DNA from: Bacteroidales bacterium
Lineage (GTDB): Bacteria; Bacteroidota; Bacteroidia; Bacteroidales; Marinilabiliaceae
Reading direction: 5' to 3'
DNA length: 64,000 nt
Assembly (NCBI GenBank): GCA_024401395.1
Contig: JAKSLD010000003.1
Location: 124,001 to 188,000, forward strand
The position numbers were made by a program, and so were the translations under genes. Position 1 is the first letter of the stretch; each line of letters starts with the position of its first letter. The notes beneath the pieces were generated by a model. That model worked only from the letters and a program-made list of their open reading frames with translations. It did no database searches and was not told the DNA's origin. This document shows, piece by piece, positions 1-8,200 of the stretch.

Positions 1-1
1 C

Positions 2-70
2 AAAGACTTCAACAGCCTCAAGGGTGTAAGTGTAAAGTACACTGGCACCAAAACTGAGGTTAAGCTATAA
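2..70 (+). CDS. 3' end of an unidentified gene (truncated by window edge)
   Basis: An open frame enters from the left edge and ends at a TAA at 68-70, five bases before the next start codon. Only 22 residues are visible, ending in GTKTEVKL, too few to assign a family. Close spacing to the parvulin gene suggests co-transcription. Function unknown. Confidence 0.55.
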   Translation, partial: KDFNSLKGVSVKYTGTKTEVKL

Positions 71-75
71 TATAA

Positions 76-1878
76 ATGAGAATTCTCAATAAAATAACAT
101 CATTAGTAGCCATCGCATCGGTGGCTACTAATCTTTTTGCACAGAAGCCACAGTTCGACAAAGACGAATTTGATTTCGTTTTCAAAAAGAACTGTCGCGT
201 CAACAATGTTTATACTCCTCGTGAGGATTACCTCAACCTATATGTCAATTACAAACTCAAGGTAGCAGAAGCCAGGAATATGCAGCTTGATACACTTTCG
301 TCATACAAACGAGAATGCAAGCTATACCAAGATGAGCTAATAGCGCCATATCTTGTAGACTCTACGGCAATAGAAGCATATAAGAATACTGTCAGAGAAC
401 GAGTTGCAAAGCGTATACATGGTTCACACATATTGGTACCGATAGCTACAGATGCTTCCCCTAAAGATACTCTCGCCGCATATAATAGAATAGCCTTAAT
501 TAGAGATTCATTATTAAAAATTGCGAGCAACAAGGGAGATCATAGGGAGAAGAAAAGGATTAGAAGGGAAGATCTGATAGAAGAAGATTTAGGGTTTTTC
601 ACTACACTACAGATGGTAGCACCATTTGAGGAGGCAGCTTTCAATACCCCTGTAGGTGGTGTATCAGAGATAATACGCACACAATTCGGCTACCACGTAA
701 TGAGGGTATACGAAGAGAAACCAGCGAGACAGATTCTTGTGGCTCACATTATGCGTCAGAATCAAGATTCTCTGACCAACATAAAGGATATGCACCTTAT
801 GGATAGTCTGCTACATTGCATAAAGGCAGGCGAGTCATTTGAGGAGCTAGCCAAGAAGTATTCAAATGACGGACAATCGGCAGCCCATGGTGGTCTGATG
901 CCTTGGTTATTTGAAGACACACAGATACCTGGATTTATGTCGGCTGCGCTGAGCCTAAAAAACAAAGATGATGTGTCGGGAATCGTCATATCGCCATTCG
1001 GATTGCACATAATAAAGTATATAGACGAAAGAACGTCCATTCCTGAGGCACAACTTAACCATATGTTCAGAGAGATATTGGTTGCATCAAAAGTACAAGA
1101 ATTAAGTTCGCGCACCATAGCCAAACAGACTGCAAAGAAATATAAGGCTGCTGTGAACGCTGCGACACTTAACGATATAATGGATATTGTTCTTTCCAGT
1201 GCATCAGATGGAGAAAAGAAGAGTAAGATAGATGCGCTGAAACAGCCTATAATTACGATAGGAGAGAAGAAGATCATGGCATCGGAGGTAGAAATTGCTA
1301 CGACCATATCAAAGCAACAGACTCCTGCCGAGTTCAAGACGGCGATAATCGACAAGGCATTGTGCGATTATTATAAGGAGCAACTCCCTGTAGAAAACGC
1401 ACAATATAAATACACATTGGCAGAGTACACTGATGGCCCGTTGGTATATGAGATGAACATACAACACGTATGGAAACATCAAGCTAATGACAGCACTGTG
1501 ATGGATCTGCTATATGCCCAGAATCCTGCGCGATATGCTAAGGATGGAAAATTCTCTGGTAGAATATACGTGTGTGACAACAGTAAGAATGCTGACAAGA
1601 TCAAACGTGCTATAGAACGAGGCAAAACTGTAGACAAAGACCTATATGTGGAACTCATAGAAGGAGACCAGACACAAGGAGGATTATACGACGACTACCT
1701 ATGGCCTTGCTATAAATCGGACTGCATTGTTGTAGACGGACAATATACAGAAGGACAGCGTTTCGACAGACAGTTGGCAACACAACAACTGCAGTCGGAC
1801 CTAATCTCCTATCGCGAACGGGAATTTGCAAAACGTCTTCGCGAGAAATATAAGATTACACATAACCCAAAGCTTTAA
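76..1878 (+). CDS. Periplasmic peptidyl-prolyl isomerase with two parvulin domains (SurA/PpiC-like)
   Basis: A 600-residue exported foldase. An N-terminal signal peptide (about residues 1-22, ending LFAQ) sends it to the periplasm. Two parvulin-type domains follow, at about 115-215 (GSHILV at the start, FGYHVMRV at the end) and about 222-318 (AHIM at the start, SPFGLHIIKY at the end), separated by a SFEELAKKYS helix typical of the family. The C-terminal 280 residues have no recognisable catalytic motif and may be a substrate-binding or SurA-like helical region. Proteins of this type help outer-membrane proteins fold by proline isomerisation or chaperoning. It follows an unidentified gene by five bases and is followed after ten bases by the BFN-family gene, so it is probably within an operon. 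Confidence 0.88.
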   Translation: MRILNKITSLVAIASVATNLFAQKPQFDKDEFDFVFKKNCRVNNVYTPREDYLNLYVNYKLKVAEARNMQLDTLSSYKRECKLYQDELIAPYLVDSTAIEAYKNTVRERVAKRIHGSHILVPIATDASPKDTLAAYNRIALIRDSLLKIASNKGDHREKKRIRREDLIEEDLGFFTTLQMVAPFEEAAFNTPVGGVSEIIRTQFGYHVMRVYEEKPARQILVAHIMRQNQDSLTNIKDMHLMDSLLHCIKAGESFEELAKKYSNDGQSAAHGGLMPWLFEDTQIPGFMSAALSLKNKDDVSGIVISPFGLHIIKYIDERTSIPEAQLNHMFREILVASKVQELSSRTIAKQTAKKYKAAVNAATLNDIMDIVLSSASDGEKKSKIDALKQPIITIGEKKIMASEVEIATTISKQQTPAEFKTAIIDKALCDYYKEQLPVENAQYKYTLAEYTDGPLVYEMNIQHVWKHQANDSTVMDLLYAQNPARYAKDGKFSGRIYVCDNSKNADKIKRAIERGKTVDKDLYVELIEGDQTQGGLYDDYLWPCYKSDCIVVDGQYTEGQRFDRQLATQQLQSDLISYREREFAKRLREKYKITHNPKL

Positions 1879-1888
1879 TTGTTTATAG

Positions 1889-2503
1889 ATGGGAGGAGAA
1901 CCAGAATCAAAAATACAACTTCAGGTATTAGGCATCACAAATGCGTCACACCCAGACATGTATACACTCCTTTTAGGAGAAACGTCTGGAGAAGGGCGCA
2001 AGATACCTATTATCATTGGCTTGCCAGAGGCACAGTCTATAGCAGTTCGACTTCAGGGGCTACGTTCTCCTAGACCGCTTACGCACGATATATTTATGAC
2101 CATGGCTCTCTCGTTCCAGATAGAGATGATAGAGGCCATAATATACAAATGTGCCAATGGAGTATTTTTCTCGCAGGTAGTATGTAAGAGAGAAGACAAG
2201 GTAATATATATTGACTCCAGGACATCAGATGCCGTTGCGTTAGCCATTCGTTTCAATGCACCTATATATACATACAACAGCGTATTTGAAGAAGCATTAG
2301 AGAAGCTGCAAGAATTGACATCGACGATGGTGAATAACAGGTCGGAAGAAAAGGAAGAGGCTCAAGACATAGATCTTACAGATCGCGACTCGTTGAGTTC
2401 GCTTGATGATAAAACGCTGCAGGAGTTGATGCAAAAGGCGATAAGCGAAGAGGATTACGAACAGGCTAGTATTATCAGAGATGTGCTAAATTCACGCAAG
2501 TAA
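1889..2503 (+). CDS. Bifunctional nuclease (BFN/DUF151) family protein with C-terminal UVR motif
   Basis: A 204-residue cytoplasmic protein. Residues about 8-135 form a BFN (DUF151) domain, with the family's PIIIGLPEAQSIA and SRTSDAVALAIR segments. Residues about 172-204 carry a UVR-type helical hairpin (LMQKAISEEDYEQASIIRD), as found in UvrB/UvrC and some chaperone adaptors. Some members of this family have reported nuclease activity, but the physiological role in bacteria is poorly defined. The BFN plus UVR pairing is common in Bacteroidetes. The ATG at 1889 is chosen because the domain begins immediately after it. The stop codon abuts the start of the next gene with no gap, indicating translational coupling. 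Confidence 0.85.
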   Translation: MGGEPESKIQLQVLGITNASHPDMYTLLLGETSGEGRKIPIIIGLPEAQSIAVRLQGLRSPRPLTHDIFMTMALSFQIEMIEAIIYKCANGVFFSQVVCKREDKVIYIDSRTSDAVALAIRFNAPIYTYNSVFEEALEKLQELTSTMVNNRSEEKEEAQDIDLTDRDSLSSLDDKTLQELMQKAISEEDYEQASIIRDVLNSRK

Positions 2504-3736
2504 ATGGTTCTCAATTATATCTGGATATCATTAGTAATCATTGCCATAGCAGCAGCATTTATACGTTTCTGCATCGATGGTGACGCTTCTATTTTAGGGT
2601 CGCTCGTAGATTCTACGTTCTCCAGTGCGAAAAACGGCTTTGAAATATCGCTATATCTTACTGGCGTTCTATCGTTGTGGCTAGGTATAATGAGAGTAGG
2701 AGAGAAAAGTGGTGCCGTGGGAGCACTATCACGTATAGTATCGCCATTCTTTGTAAAGATATTCCCAGGAATACCCAAAGGGCACAAATCCTTTGGCAGT
2801 ATTGTCATGAATCTATCGGCCAATATGCTTGGTCTGGACAATGCCGCAACCCCAATGGGGCTAAGAGCAATGAAAGAGATGCAGGAGCTTAACGACAAAA
2901 AAGATACTGCAACGAATGCACAGATAATGTTTCTAGTGCTCAACACATCTGGATTGACATTAATACCTATATCCATAATTGCATACAGGACTCAATGTGG
3001 GGCGGCAAATCCGACAGATGTTTTCCTACCTATATTAATCACCACATTCTTCTCTACTATGGCTGGATTGATAGCAACGGCGATAGTACAGAAGATTAAT
3101 CTTATCAACAAGGTAGTCTTAGCCTATATAGGGGGAGTGTCCTTGTTGGTCGCAATTTTATTATATTGCATAAGCGGACTAGAGCCATCAAAAGTAGAGT
3201 ATATAAGTAACGTTTCATCAGCATTAATTCTACTATCAATTATATTATGTTTCGTTCTCTTGGGATTATTCCGCAAAGTGAATGTATATGATGCATTTAT
3301 TGAAGGTGCGAAAGAAGGATTCTCAACTGCGATACAGATTATACCATTTCTGATAGCCATTTTGGTAGCAGTAGGTCTCTTCCGTGCCAGTGGAGCATTA
3401 GACATAATGATAGATGGAATCAGATGGGTAGTCGGATTATTTACGACAGACACCAGGTTTGTGGACGCACTTCCGACAGCCTTTATGAAGCCATTGAGCG
3501 GTTCAGGAGCCAGAGGGTTCATGATAGAGAGTATGAATACATACGGTGCAGACTCCTTTGTTGGTCGACTCTCATGCCTGTTTCAAGGGGCGGCAGACAC
3601 TACCTTTTACATCCTAGCCGTATATTTCGGGTCTGTTGGAATCAAGAATACGCGCCACGCTGTAGGCTGCGGACTCTTTGCAGATTTGGCCGGAATAGTT
3701 GCAGCAGTAGTCATTTGTGGCTTATTCTTCTCATAG
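2504..3736 (+). CDS. Fused SpmA-SpmB-like nucleoside recognition (Gate) membrane protein
   Basis: A 410-residue polytopic membrane protein made of two Gate domains. The N-terminal half (about 1-205) resembles spore maturation protein A, with the conserved NMLGLDNAATPMGLRAMKEM segment. The C-terminal half (about 270-410) resembles SpmB, with GSGARGF and LFQGAADTTFYILAVYFG. Non-sporulating Bacteroidetes often carry these as one fused protein. Annotations mention nucleoside or small-molecule transport, but the substrate is not established. It starts directly after the BFN-family stop codon. There is no clear terminator before the lysC promoter 80 bases downstream. Confidence 0.82.
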   Translation: MVLNYIWISLVIIAIAAAFIRFCIDGDASILGSLVDSTFSSAKNGFEISLYLTGVLSLWLGIMRVGEKSGAVGALSRIVSPFFVKIFPGIPKGHKSFGSIVMNLSANMLGLDNAATPMGLRAMKEMQELNDKKDTATNAQIMFLVLNTSGLTLIPISIIAYRTQCGAANPTDVFLPILITTFFSTMAGLIATAIVQKINLINKVVLAYIGGVSLLVAILLYCISGLEPSKVEYISNVSSALILLSIILCFVLLGLFRKVNVYDAFIEGAKEGFSTAIQIIPFLIAILVAVGLFRASGALDIMIDGIRWVVGLFTTDTRFVDALPTAFMKPLSGSGARGFMIESMNTYGADSFVGRLSCLFQGAADTTFYILAVYFGSVGIKNTRHAVGCGLFADLAGIVAAVVICGLFFS

Positions 3737-3816
3737 TAAGAGTATTATATCATCAGTAAAATACGTATTTATGAGATTTTTAAGAAAATTAATACACAAG
3801 TAAAGCAACAAACGCT

Positions 3817-3824
3817 TAACTTTG
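3817..3824 (+). promoter_or_regulatory. Putative -7 box for lysC
   Basis: TAACTTTG matches the Bacteroidetes -7 consensus TAnnTTTG, 55 bases upstream of the lysC ATG. No good -33 TTTG is seen at the usual 19-21 base spacing. Confidence 0.55.
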
Positions 3825-3878
3825 CGTATATAATTTTACATATTGAGTTAAATATTTCACGACAATATACCTTAGAAT

Positions 3879-5189
3879 ATGAAGATAATGAAGTTTGGCG
3901 GCACATCTGTAGGAAGTGCCGAAAGAATGAAGAGTGTAGCTGACCTTGTACTAGACGGTCAGGTTAACCTTGTAGTGCTCAGTGCGATGAGTGGTACAAC
4001 CAACAGTCTTGTTGAGATTTCGAACTATCTTTACAAAAAGAACAACGATGGTGCCAACGAGGTAGTAAACAGACTTGAAGTTAAGTACACTAAGGATGTC
4101 AACGAGCTCTACTCTACAGAAGAGTACAAGGCAAAGGGTCTTGCTCTTATCCGTGAGCACTTCAACTACATCAAGTCATTCACAAACAGCATCTTCACAG
4201 TATTCGAAGAGAAAGTAATCCTTTCGCAAGGAGAGCTTATCTCAACAGGTATGTTCAACCTCTATCTTCAGGAGCGCGGAATAAAGTCATGCTTACTTCC
4301 AGCACTTGACTATATGCGTATTGACAAGAACAACGAGCCTGATACAGCATATATCCGTGAGAACCTCACTGCACTTCTTGAGAAGAATCCAGATCAAGAG
4401 ATATACATTACACAAGGATATATCTGCCGCAACGCATTTGGTGAGGTAGACAACCTACAGCGTGGTGGTTCAGACTACACAGCATCACTCATTGGTGCAG
4501 CACTTCTTGCAGACGAGATTCAAATCTGGACAGATATTGATGGTATGCACAATAACGACCCACGTTTTGTAGAGGGTACGAAGCCAGTAGATGAGTTGTC
4601 ATTTGACGAAGCTGCTGAACTCGCATACTTCGGTGCAAAGATTCTTCACCCTACTTGCGTTCTTCCAGCAAAGATAAACAATATCCCAGTTCGACTCCTC
4701 AACACCATGGATCCTAAGGCAAAGGGTACGCTCATCTCATCACATCAGTGCGAGAACCGCATAGCTGCCATAGCTGCCAAGGATGCCATCACAGCTATCA
4801 AGATTAAGAGTGGTCGTATGCTCCTCGCTTATGGGTTCCTCCGTAAGGTATTTGAGATTTTCGAGAGCTACAAGACACCTATTGATATGATTTCTACATC
4901 AGAAGTTGGTCTCTCGGTAACTATTGACAACACACGTCACCTTGATGATATTGTTGATGATCTCAAGAAGTACGGCACTGTAGAGGTAGACAAGGATCAG
5001 GTTATCATCTGTATTGCTGGAGACTTCCGTTCGTCGAACGTAGGTTACGCAAGCAAGGTTGTTGAGGCACTTGACACAATTCCAATCCGTATGATTTCTT
5101 ACGGTGGTTCATCACACAATATCTCAATCCTCATTGACGCAGCAGACAAGGTTAAGGCGTTGCGACTCCTGAGCGAGAAGTTGTTCTAA
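3879..5189 (+). CDS. lysC: Aspartate kinase
   Basis: A 436-residue monofunctional aspartokinase, which phosphorylates L-aspartate as the first step towards lysine, threonine, methionine and diaminopimelate. The amino-acid-kinase domain starts with KFGGTSVGS (residues 5-13) and contains GGSDYTASLIGAAL. The C-terminal part (about 300-436) has two ACT-type regulatory segments, including MISTSEVGLSVTIDN and MISYGGSSHNISILI, suggesting end-product control. There is no homoserine dehydrogenase domain, so this is distinct from the ThrA-type fusion. It is followed after 15 bases by lysA, forming a lysine/diaminopimelate operon ending at a strong hairpin at 6362-6400. No lysine riboswitch is apparent in the short leader. 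Confidence 0.95.
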   Translation: MKIMKFGGTSVGSAERMKSVADLVLDGQVNLVVLSAMSGTTNSLVEISNYLYKKNNDGANEVVNRLEVKYTKDVNELYSTEEYKAKGLALIREHFNYIKSFTNSIFTVFEEKVILSQGELISTGMFNLYLQERGIKSCLLPALDYMRIDKNNEPDTAYIRENLTALLEKNPDQEIYITQGYICRNAFGEVDNLQRGGSDYTASLIGAALLADEIQIWTDIDGMHNNDPRFVEGTKPVDELSFDEAAELAYFGAKILHPTCVLPAKINNIPVRLLNTMDPKAKGTLISSHQCENRIAAIAAKDAITAIKIKSGRMLLAYGFLRKVFEIFESYKTPIDMISTSEVGLSVTIDNTRHLDDIVDDLKKYGTVEVDKDQVIICIAGDFRSSNVGYASKVVEALDTIPIRMISYGGSSHNISILIDAADKVKALRLLSEKLF

Positions 5190-5204
5190 TAAAAATAGTA
5201 TTAT

Positions 5205-6344
5205 ATGGCTTTCCCAATAAATAAATTTCAAAGTCAGAAGACACCATTCTACTATTACGACAGGGAGATTCTGAAGCAGACTCTCTCTCTCGTAACAGAG
5301 AAGCAGCGTCAGTATGGCTATCACGTACACTTCGCTGTAAAGGCTAACGCCAATCCACTTGTCCTCAACGAAATTCGTGAGGCTGGACTAGGTATTGACT
5401 GTGTAAGCGGCAATGAGGTACAATGCGCCCTTGAGAACGGTTTTGAGGCAAATAAGATTGTATTTGCTGGAGTAGGCAAGGCTGACTGGGAAATTAAACT
5501 AGGTCTAGAAGCAGGCATACAATGTTTCAATGTAGAGTCACTTCCAGAGCTAGAGATTATAAACGAATTGGCTGGCGAGCTCAACAAGACAGCAAACGTA
5601 GCATTGCGAATCAATCCTAATGTAGATGCCCATACTCATTCATACATTACTACAGGTATGGAAGAGAACAAATTCGGCATTGGTCTTTGGGAAGTAGAGA
5701 GCATCTGCGAGAAAGTGGCTGCTATGAAGAACGTACACCTTAAAGGTATTCACTTCCATATCGGTTCACAGATTACAGATCTCGATGTATTCAAGGTGCT
5801 CTGCACGCGTATCAACGAGATACAGAAGAATCTTGAGGCAAAGAAGATAAAAATAGAGAGTGTGAATGTAGGCGGTGGTTTAGGTATTGACTACGAGCAT
5901 CCAGACGAGCGACCACACGCAGATTTTGGTAATTACTTCGATATTTTCCACAAGTTCCTAGAGCTTCGCAACGGTCAAGAATTACATTTTGAGCTTGGTC
6001 GCGCTATTGTAGCTCAGTGTGGTTCACTCATCACCAAGGTTCTTTACGTGAAAGAGGGTCAGCATAAGAAGTTTGCCATTGTGGATGCAGGTATGAATGA
6101 TCTTATCAGACCAGCACTCTACCATGCGTATCACAAGATTGAGAACATCACATCTACAGAGGCTACAGACAAGTATGACGTAGTAGGTCCAGTATGTGAA
6201 TCGAGCGACTGTTTTGGTAAGGAGATAGTTCTCAACAAGACAAAACGAGGCGATCTCATTGCTATCCGTTCAGCGGGAGCATACGGCGAGGTTATGGCAT
6301 CACATTACAATCTACGAGAGTTCGCTCCTTCGATTATGCTATAA
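5205..6344 (+). CDS. lysA: Diaminopimelate decarboxylase
   Basis: A 379-residue PLP enzyme of alanine racemase-like fold III that decarboxylates meso-diaminopimelate to L-lysine. The PLP-binding lysine lies in HFAVKANANP (Lys46). Other family motifs are HFHIGSQI, the glycine-rich NVGGGLGIDY phosphate-binding segment, the ELGRAIV segment, and the C-terminal GPVCESSDCFG with the active-site cysteine from the partner subunit, followed by AGAYGEVMASHYN. Length is slightly shorter than the typical 400-420 residues but all motifs are present. It is second in the lysC-lysA operon and is followed by a terminator shared with the convergent DUF3127 gene. Confidence 0.95.
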   Translation: MAFPINKFQSQKTPFYYYDREILKQTLSLVTEKQRQYGYHVHFAVKANANPLVLNEIREAGLGIDCVSGNEVQCALENGFEANKIVFAGVGKADWEIKLGLEAGIQCFNVESLPELEIINELAGELNKTANVALRINPNVDAHTHSYITTGMEENKFGIGLWEVESICEKVAAMKNVHLKGIHFHIGSQITDLDVFKVLCTRINEIQKNLEAKKIKIESVNVGGGLGIDYEHPDERPHADFGNYFDIFHKFLELRNGQELHFELGRAIVAQCGSLITKVLYVKEGQHKKFAIVDAGMNDLIRPALYHAYHKIENITSTEATDKYDVVGPVCESSDCFGKEIVLNKTKRGDLIAIRSAGAYGEVMASHYNLREFAPSIML

Positions 6345-6361
6345 TCGACAAAGTAATAAGC

Positions 6362-6400
6362 AAAAAAAGCGCGGCATCTGATGGATACCGCGCTTTTTAT
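6362..6400. terminator. Bidirectional terminator between lysA and the DUF3127 gene
   Basis: Inverted arms AAAAAGCGCGG (6364-6374) and CCGCGCTTTTT (6388-6398) form a GC-cored hairpin flanked by A and T runs. It can terminate both convergent transcripts. Confidence 0.88.
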
Positions 6401-6421
6401 ATATTGATATTGGAGATTCGA

Positions 6422-6916
6422 TTAGAATGGAAGTCCATCTGCGCCCTGATTAGCACCAGGCGTGAACCCAACAGATGCTTGAGATGGCTGCATAGGCTGT
6501 GAAGCAGGAGCCTGTTGAGGAGCGAATGGCTGCTGATAAGCTTGCTGAGGTGCGAAATTACCCATTGGCTGCTGGTATGCTCCCTGTTGAGGAACATTCA
6601 TGCCACCTTGCTGCATGGCCATCGCTGGATCGTATCTATTGATACGCCAAGCATTAAGGTTCATAATGCAACGCTCTTCGCCCTGAGGGTTAGTCCACAT
6701 ACGACCTCTGATATCAAAAGTAACGACTAGTTCGTCGCCCTCGTTGAAATTATCCACAAGGTTAAGACTATTACCTGAAGCCTGGAATGGTACATAGTTA
6801 TTCCACTGAGGGTTTTGAGGGTTAGTTACCTCAATAATGAATTCTCTGAACTGAAAGCCATTAGCGCCACGACTCTGCACTTGACCTTTTCTGTAAAGCT
6901 TACCTATTATGTCCAT
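6422..6916 (-). CDS. DUF3127 protein, SSB-like with a Gln/Pro-rich tail and acidic-aromatic tip
   Basis: A 164-residue protein. The first 95 residues fit the DUF3127 family, which is mostly restricted to Bacteroidetes and looks like an OB-type beta fold (GKLYRKGQVQSRGANGFQFRE; VTFDIRGRMW; IMNLNAWRI). The remainder is a low-complexity Q/P/A-rich linker with repeated QQ and QPF. It ends in DGLPF, which resembles the acidic hydrophobic tip (DDIPF) that single-stranded DNA-binding proteins use to recruit partners. No DNA-binding activity is demonstrated here, so the SSB-like role is inference from architecture. It stands alone, convergent with lysA. Confidence 0.8.
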   Translation of the reverse strand: MDIIGKLYRKGQVQSRGANGFQFREFIIEVTNPQNPQWNNYVPFQASGNSLNLVDNFNEGDELVVTFDIRGRMWTNPQGEERCIMNLNAWRINRYDPAMAMQQGGMNVPQQGAYQQPMGNFAPQQAYQQPFAPQQAPASQPMQPSQASVGFTPGANQGADGLPF

Positions 6917-7030
6917 ATTTATTTATTTAACATACCCAAAGTTACTGCTTTTTTCTAGGACTGAAAGCAAATGAGCCTAAAAATAGTATAATAGTACCCA
7001 CTTTGACAAACGAGAGAAAGTATAGCAAAA

Positions 7031-8098
7031 CTAAGATATAATATCCATAAAATCTCTACGATAAGACCTAGAAACAGGAATTCGTCGTTCACAGCCATCT
7101 AAAGTCACTAGATTACCTTCAACGTGACAGACCTTAGAAATATTAATAATGAAAGCACGATGAACTCTCATAAGATCAGTACGATATAATACCCTCTCTT
7201 CAAAAGACTTCATAGTATCGCGCAATTGCAACTCCTTTAAAACTCCGTCCTCAAGCATTTTGATATTTACATAGTTCCTATCAGATTCCACAAACAATAC
7301 ATTTGCACAATTGAGCTGCAATGGAGCATCTTGACCTACTACATCAACATCAATAACATAATTGATACTAGGATCGTCCTGTCTACTAGTTATCGACTCA
7401 TTTATGCTGTTGAGTTCTTTTCGAAGTTGCTCTTTCTCCATATTGTACTTGAGACGAAGAGGATCCTCTTGGTTAACATATGACGCCATTGAAATAAATG
7501 CTGGGACAAGAGCTGTTATCAGGGTCTCTGGGAAGATAAACTGAACAATCGCAACCAAACCCATTGCTAAAATGATAGTAATAGAATTCTCCCTTTGAGG
7601 GCCCGAAGCTTTACTCCAATTAGAGACGAGCATAGAAGCGAGAAGAATAACATAGAAAAGAGCCATCACGAAACAAGCGTATACAGGGACTCCGATAGAG
7701 TACGCAGTAGACTCACCTTGCGCATATTCCAGTAAAGGCATAGTGAGAGTGACGACTACCATATTTAGTATAAAAAGTACACGGACTATTCTTCTATTCC
7801 ATTTATAAGATTTGACATTAGGCAACGATGACAAAAAATAGACATAGGCACAATACATTAAAGCATCTATCGACAATAAAAACAGGCAATGAAACAAATC
7901 ATTAAGTCTCAATGGGACGGAGTGACTATTGACGGAATAGGCCGTCACCATGTCAAAAATAGTCTCAATGAAAGATACGCACAACAAAAGCCTAAATGCA
8001 GCGGAAGTATTGGCTGTTGGGCAGATTCGGGATAATCGCGTGTAACGAACGAGAATGAAACCTGTAATTAGGAAACATGCAAATTGCAGTTTAATCAT
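7031..8098 (-). CDS. Membrane-anchored LytTR-family transcription regulator
   Basis: A 355-residue protein with an N-terminal membrane half (about 1-210, at least six hydrophobic helices) and a C-terminal LytTR DNA-binding domain (about 250-355). Typical LytTR sequence is VLFVESDRNYVNI, then LYRTDLMRVHRAFIINISKV and the final RRIPVSRSYRRDF. There is no receiver domain, so it is likely a one-component membrane sensor that binds DNA directly rather than a classical AlgR/LytR response regulator. The signal and target genes are unknown. It lies 102 bases downstream of the PorE-like gene on the same strand, so read-through from that operon is possible. Confidence 0.85.
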   Translation of the reverse strand: MIKLQFACFLITGFILVRYTRLSRICPTANTSAAFRLLLCVSFIETIFDMVTAYSVNSHSVPLRLNDLFHCLFLLSIDALMYCAYVYFLSSLPNVKSYKWNRRIVRVLFILNMVVVTLTMPLLEYAQGESTAYSIGVPVYACFVMALFYVILLASMLVSNWSKASGPQRENSITIILAMGLVAIVQFIFPETLITALVPAFISMASYVNQEDPLRLKYNMEKEQLRKELNSINESITSRQDDPSINYVIDVDVVGQDAPLQLNCANVLFVESDRNYVNIKMLEDGVLKELQLRDTMKSFEERVLYRTDLMRVHRAFIINISKVCHVEGNLVTLDGCERRIPVSRSYRRDFMDIIS

Positions 8099-8200
8099 AT
8101 GCTTAGTTTAATTTGATAATCGTGGTTATGCTAACTCACATCACAAAATTAGGGTTTTATAGTCAAAAAACCTTGAGGCACTCAATGTATTTAACATAAT

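Noticed and set aside
3737-3878. Possible lysine riboswitch ahead of lysC
   Set aside because: The leader after the -7 box is only about 50 bases, too short, and no L-box motifs are visible.
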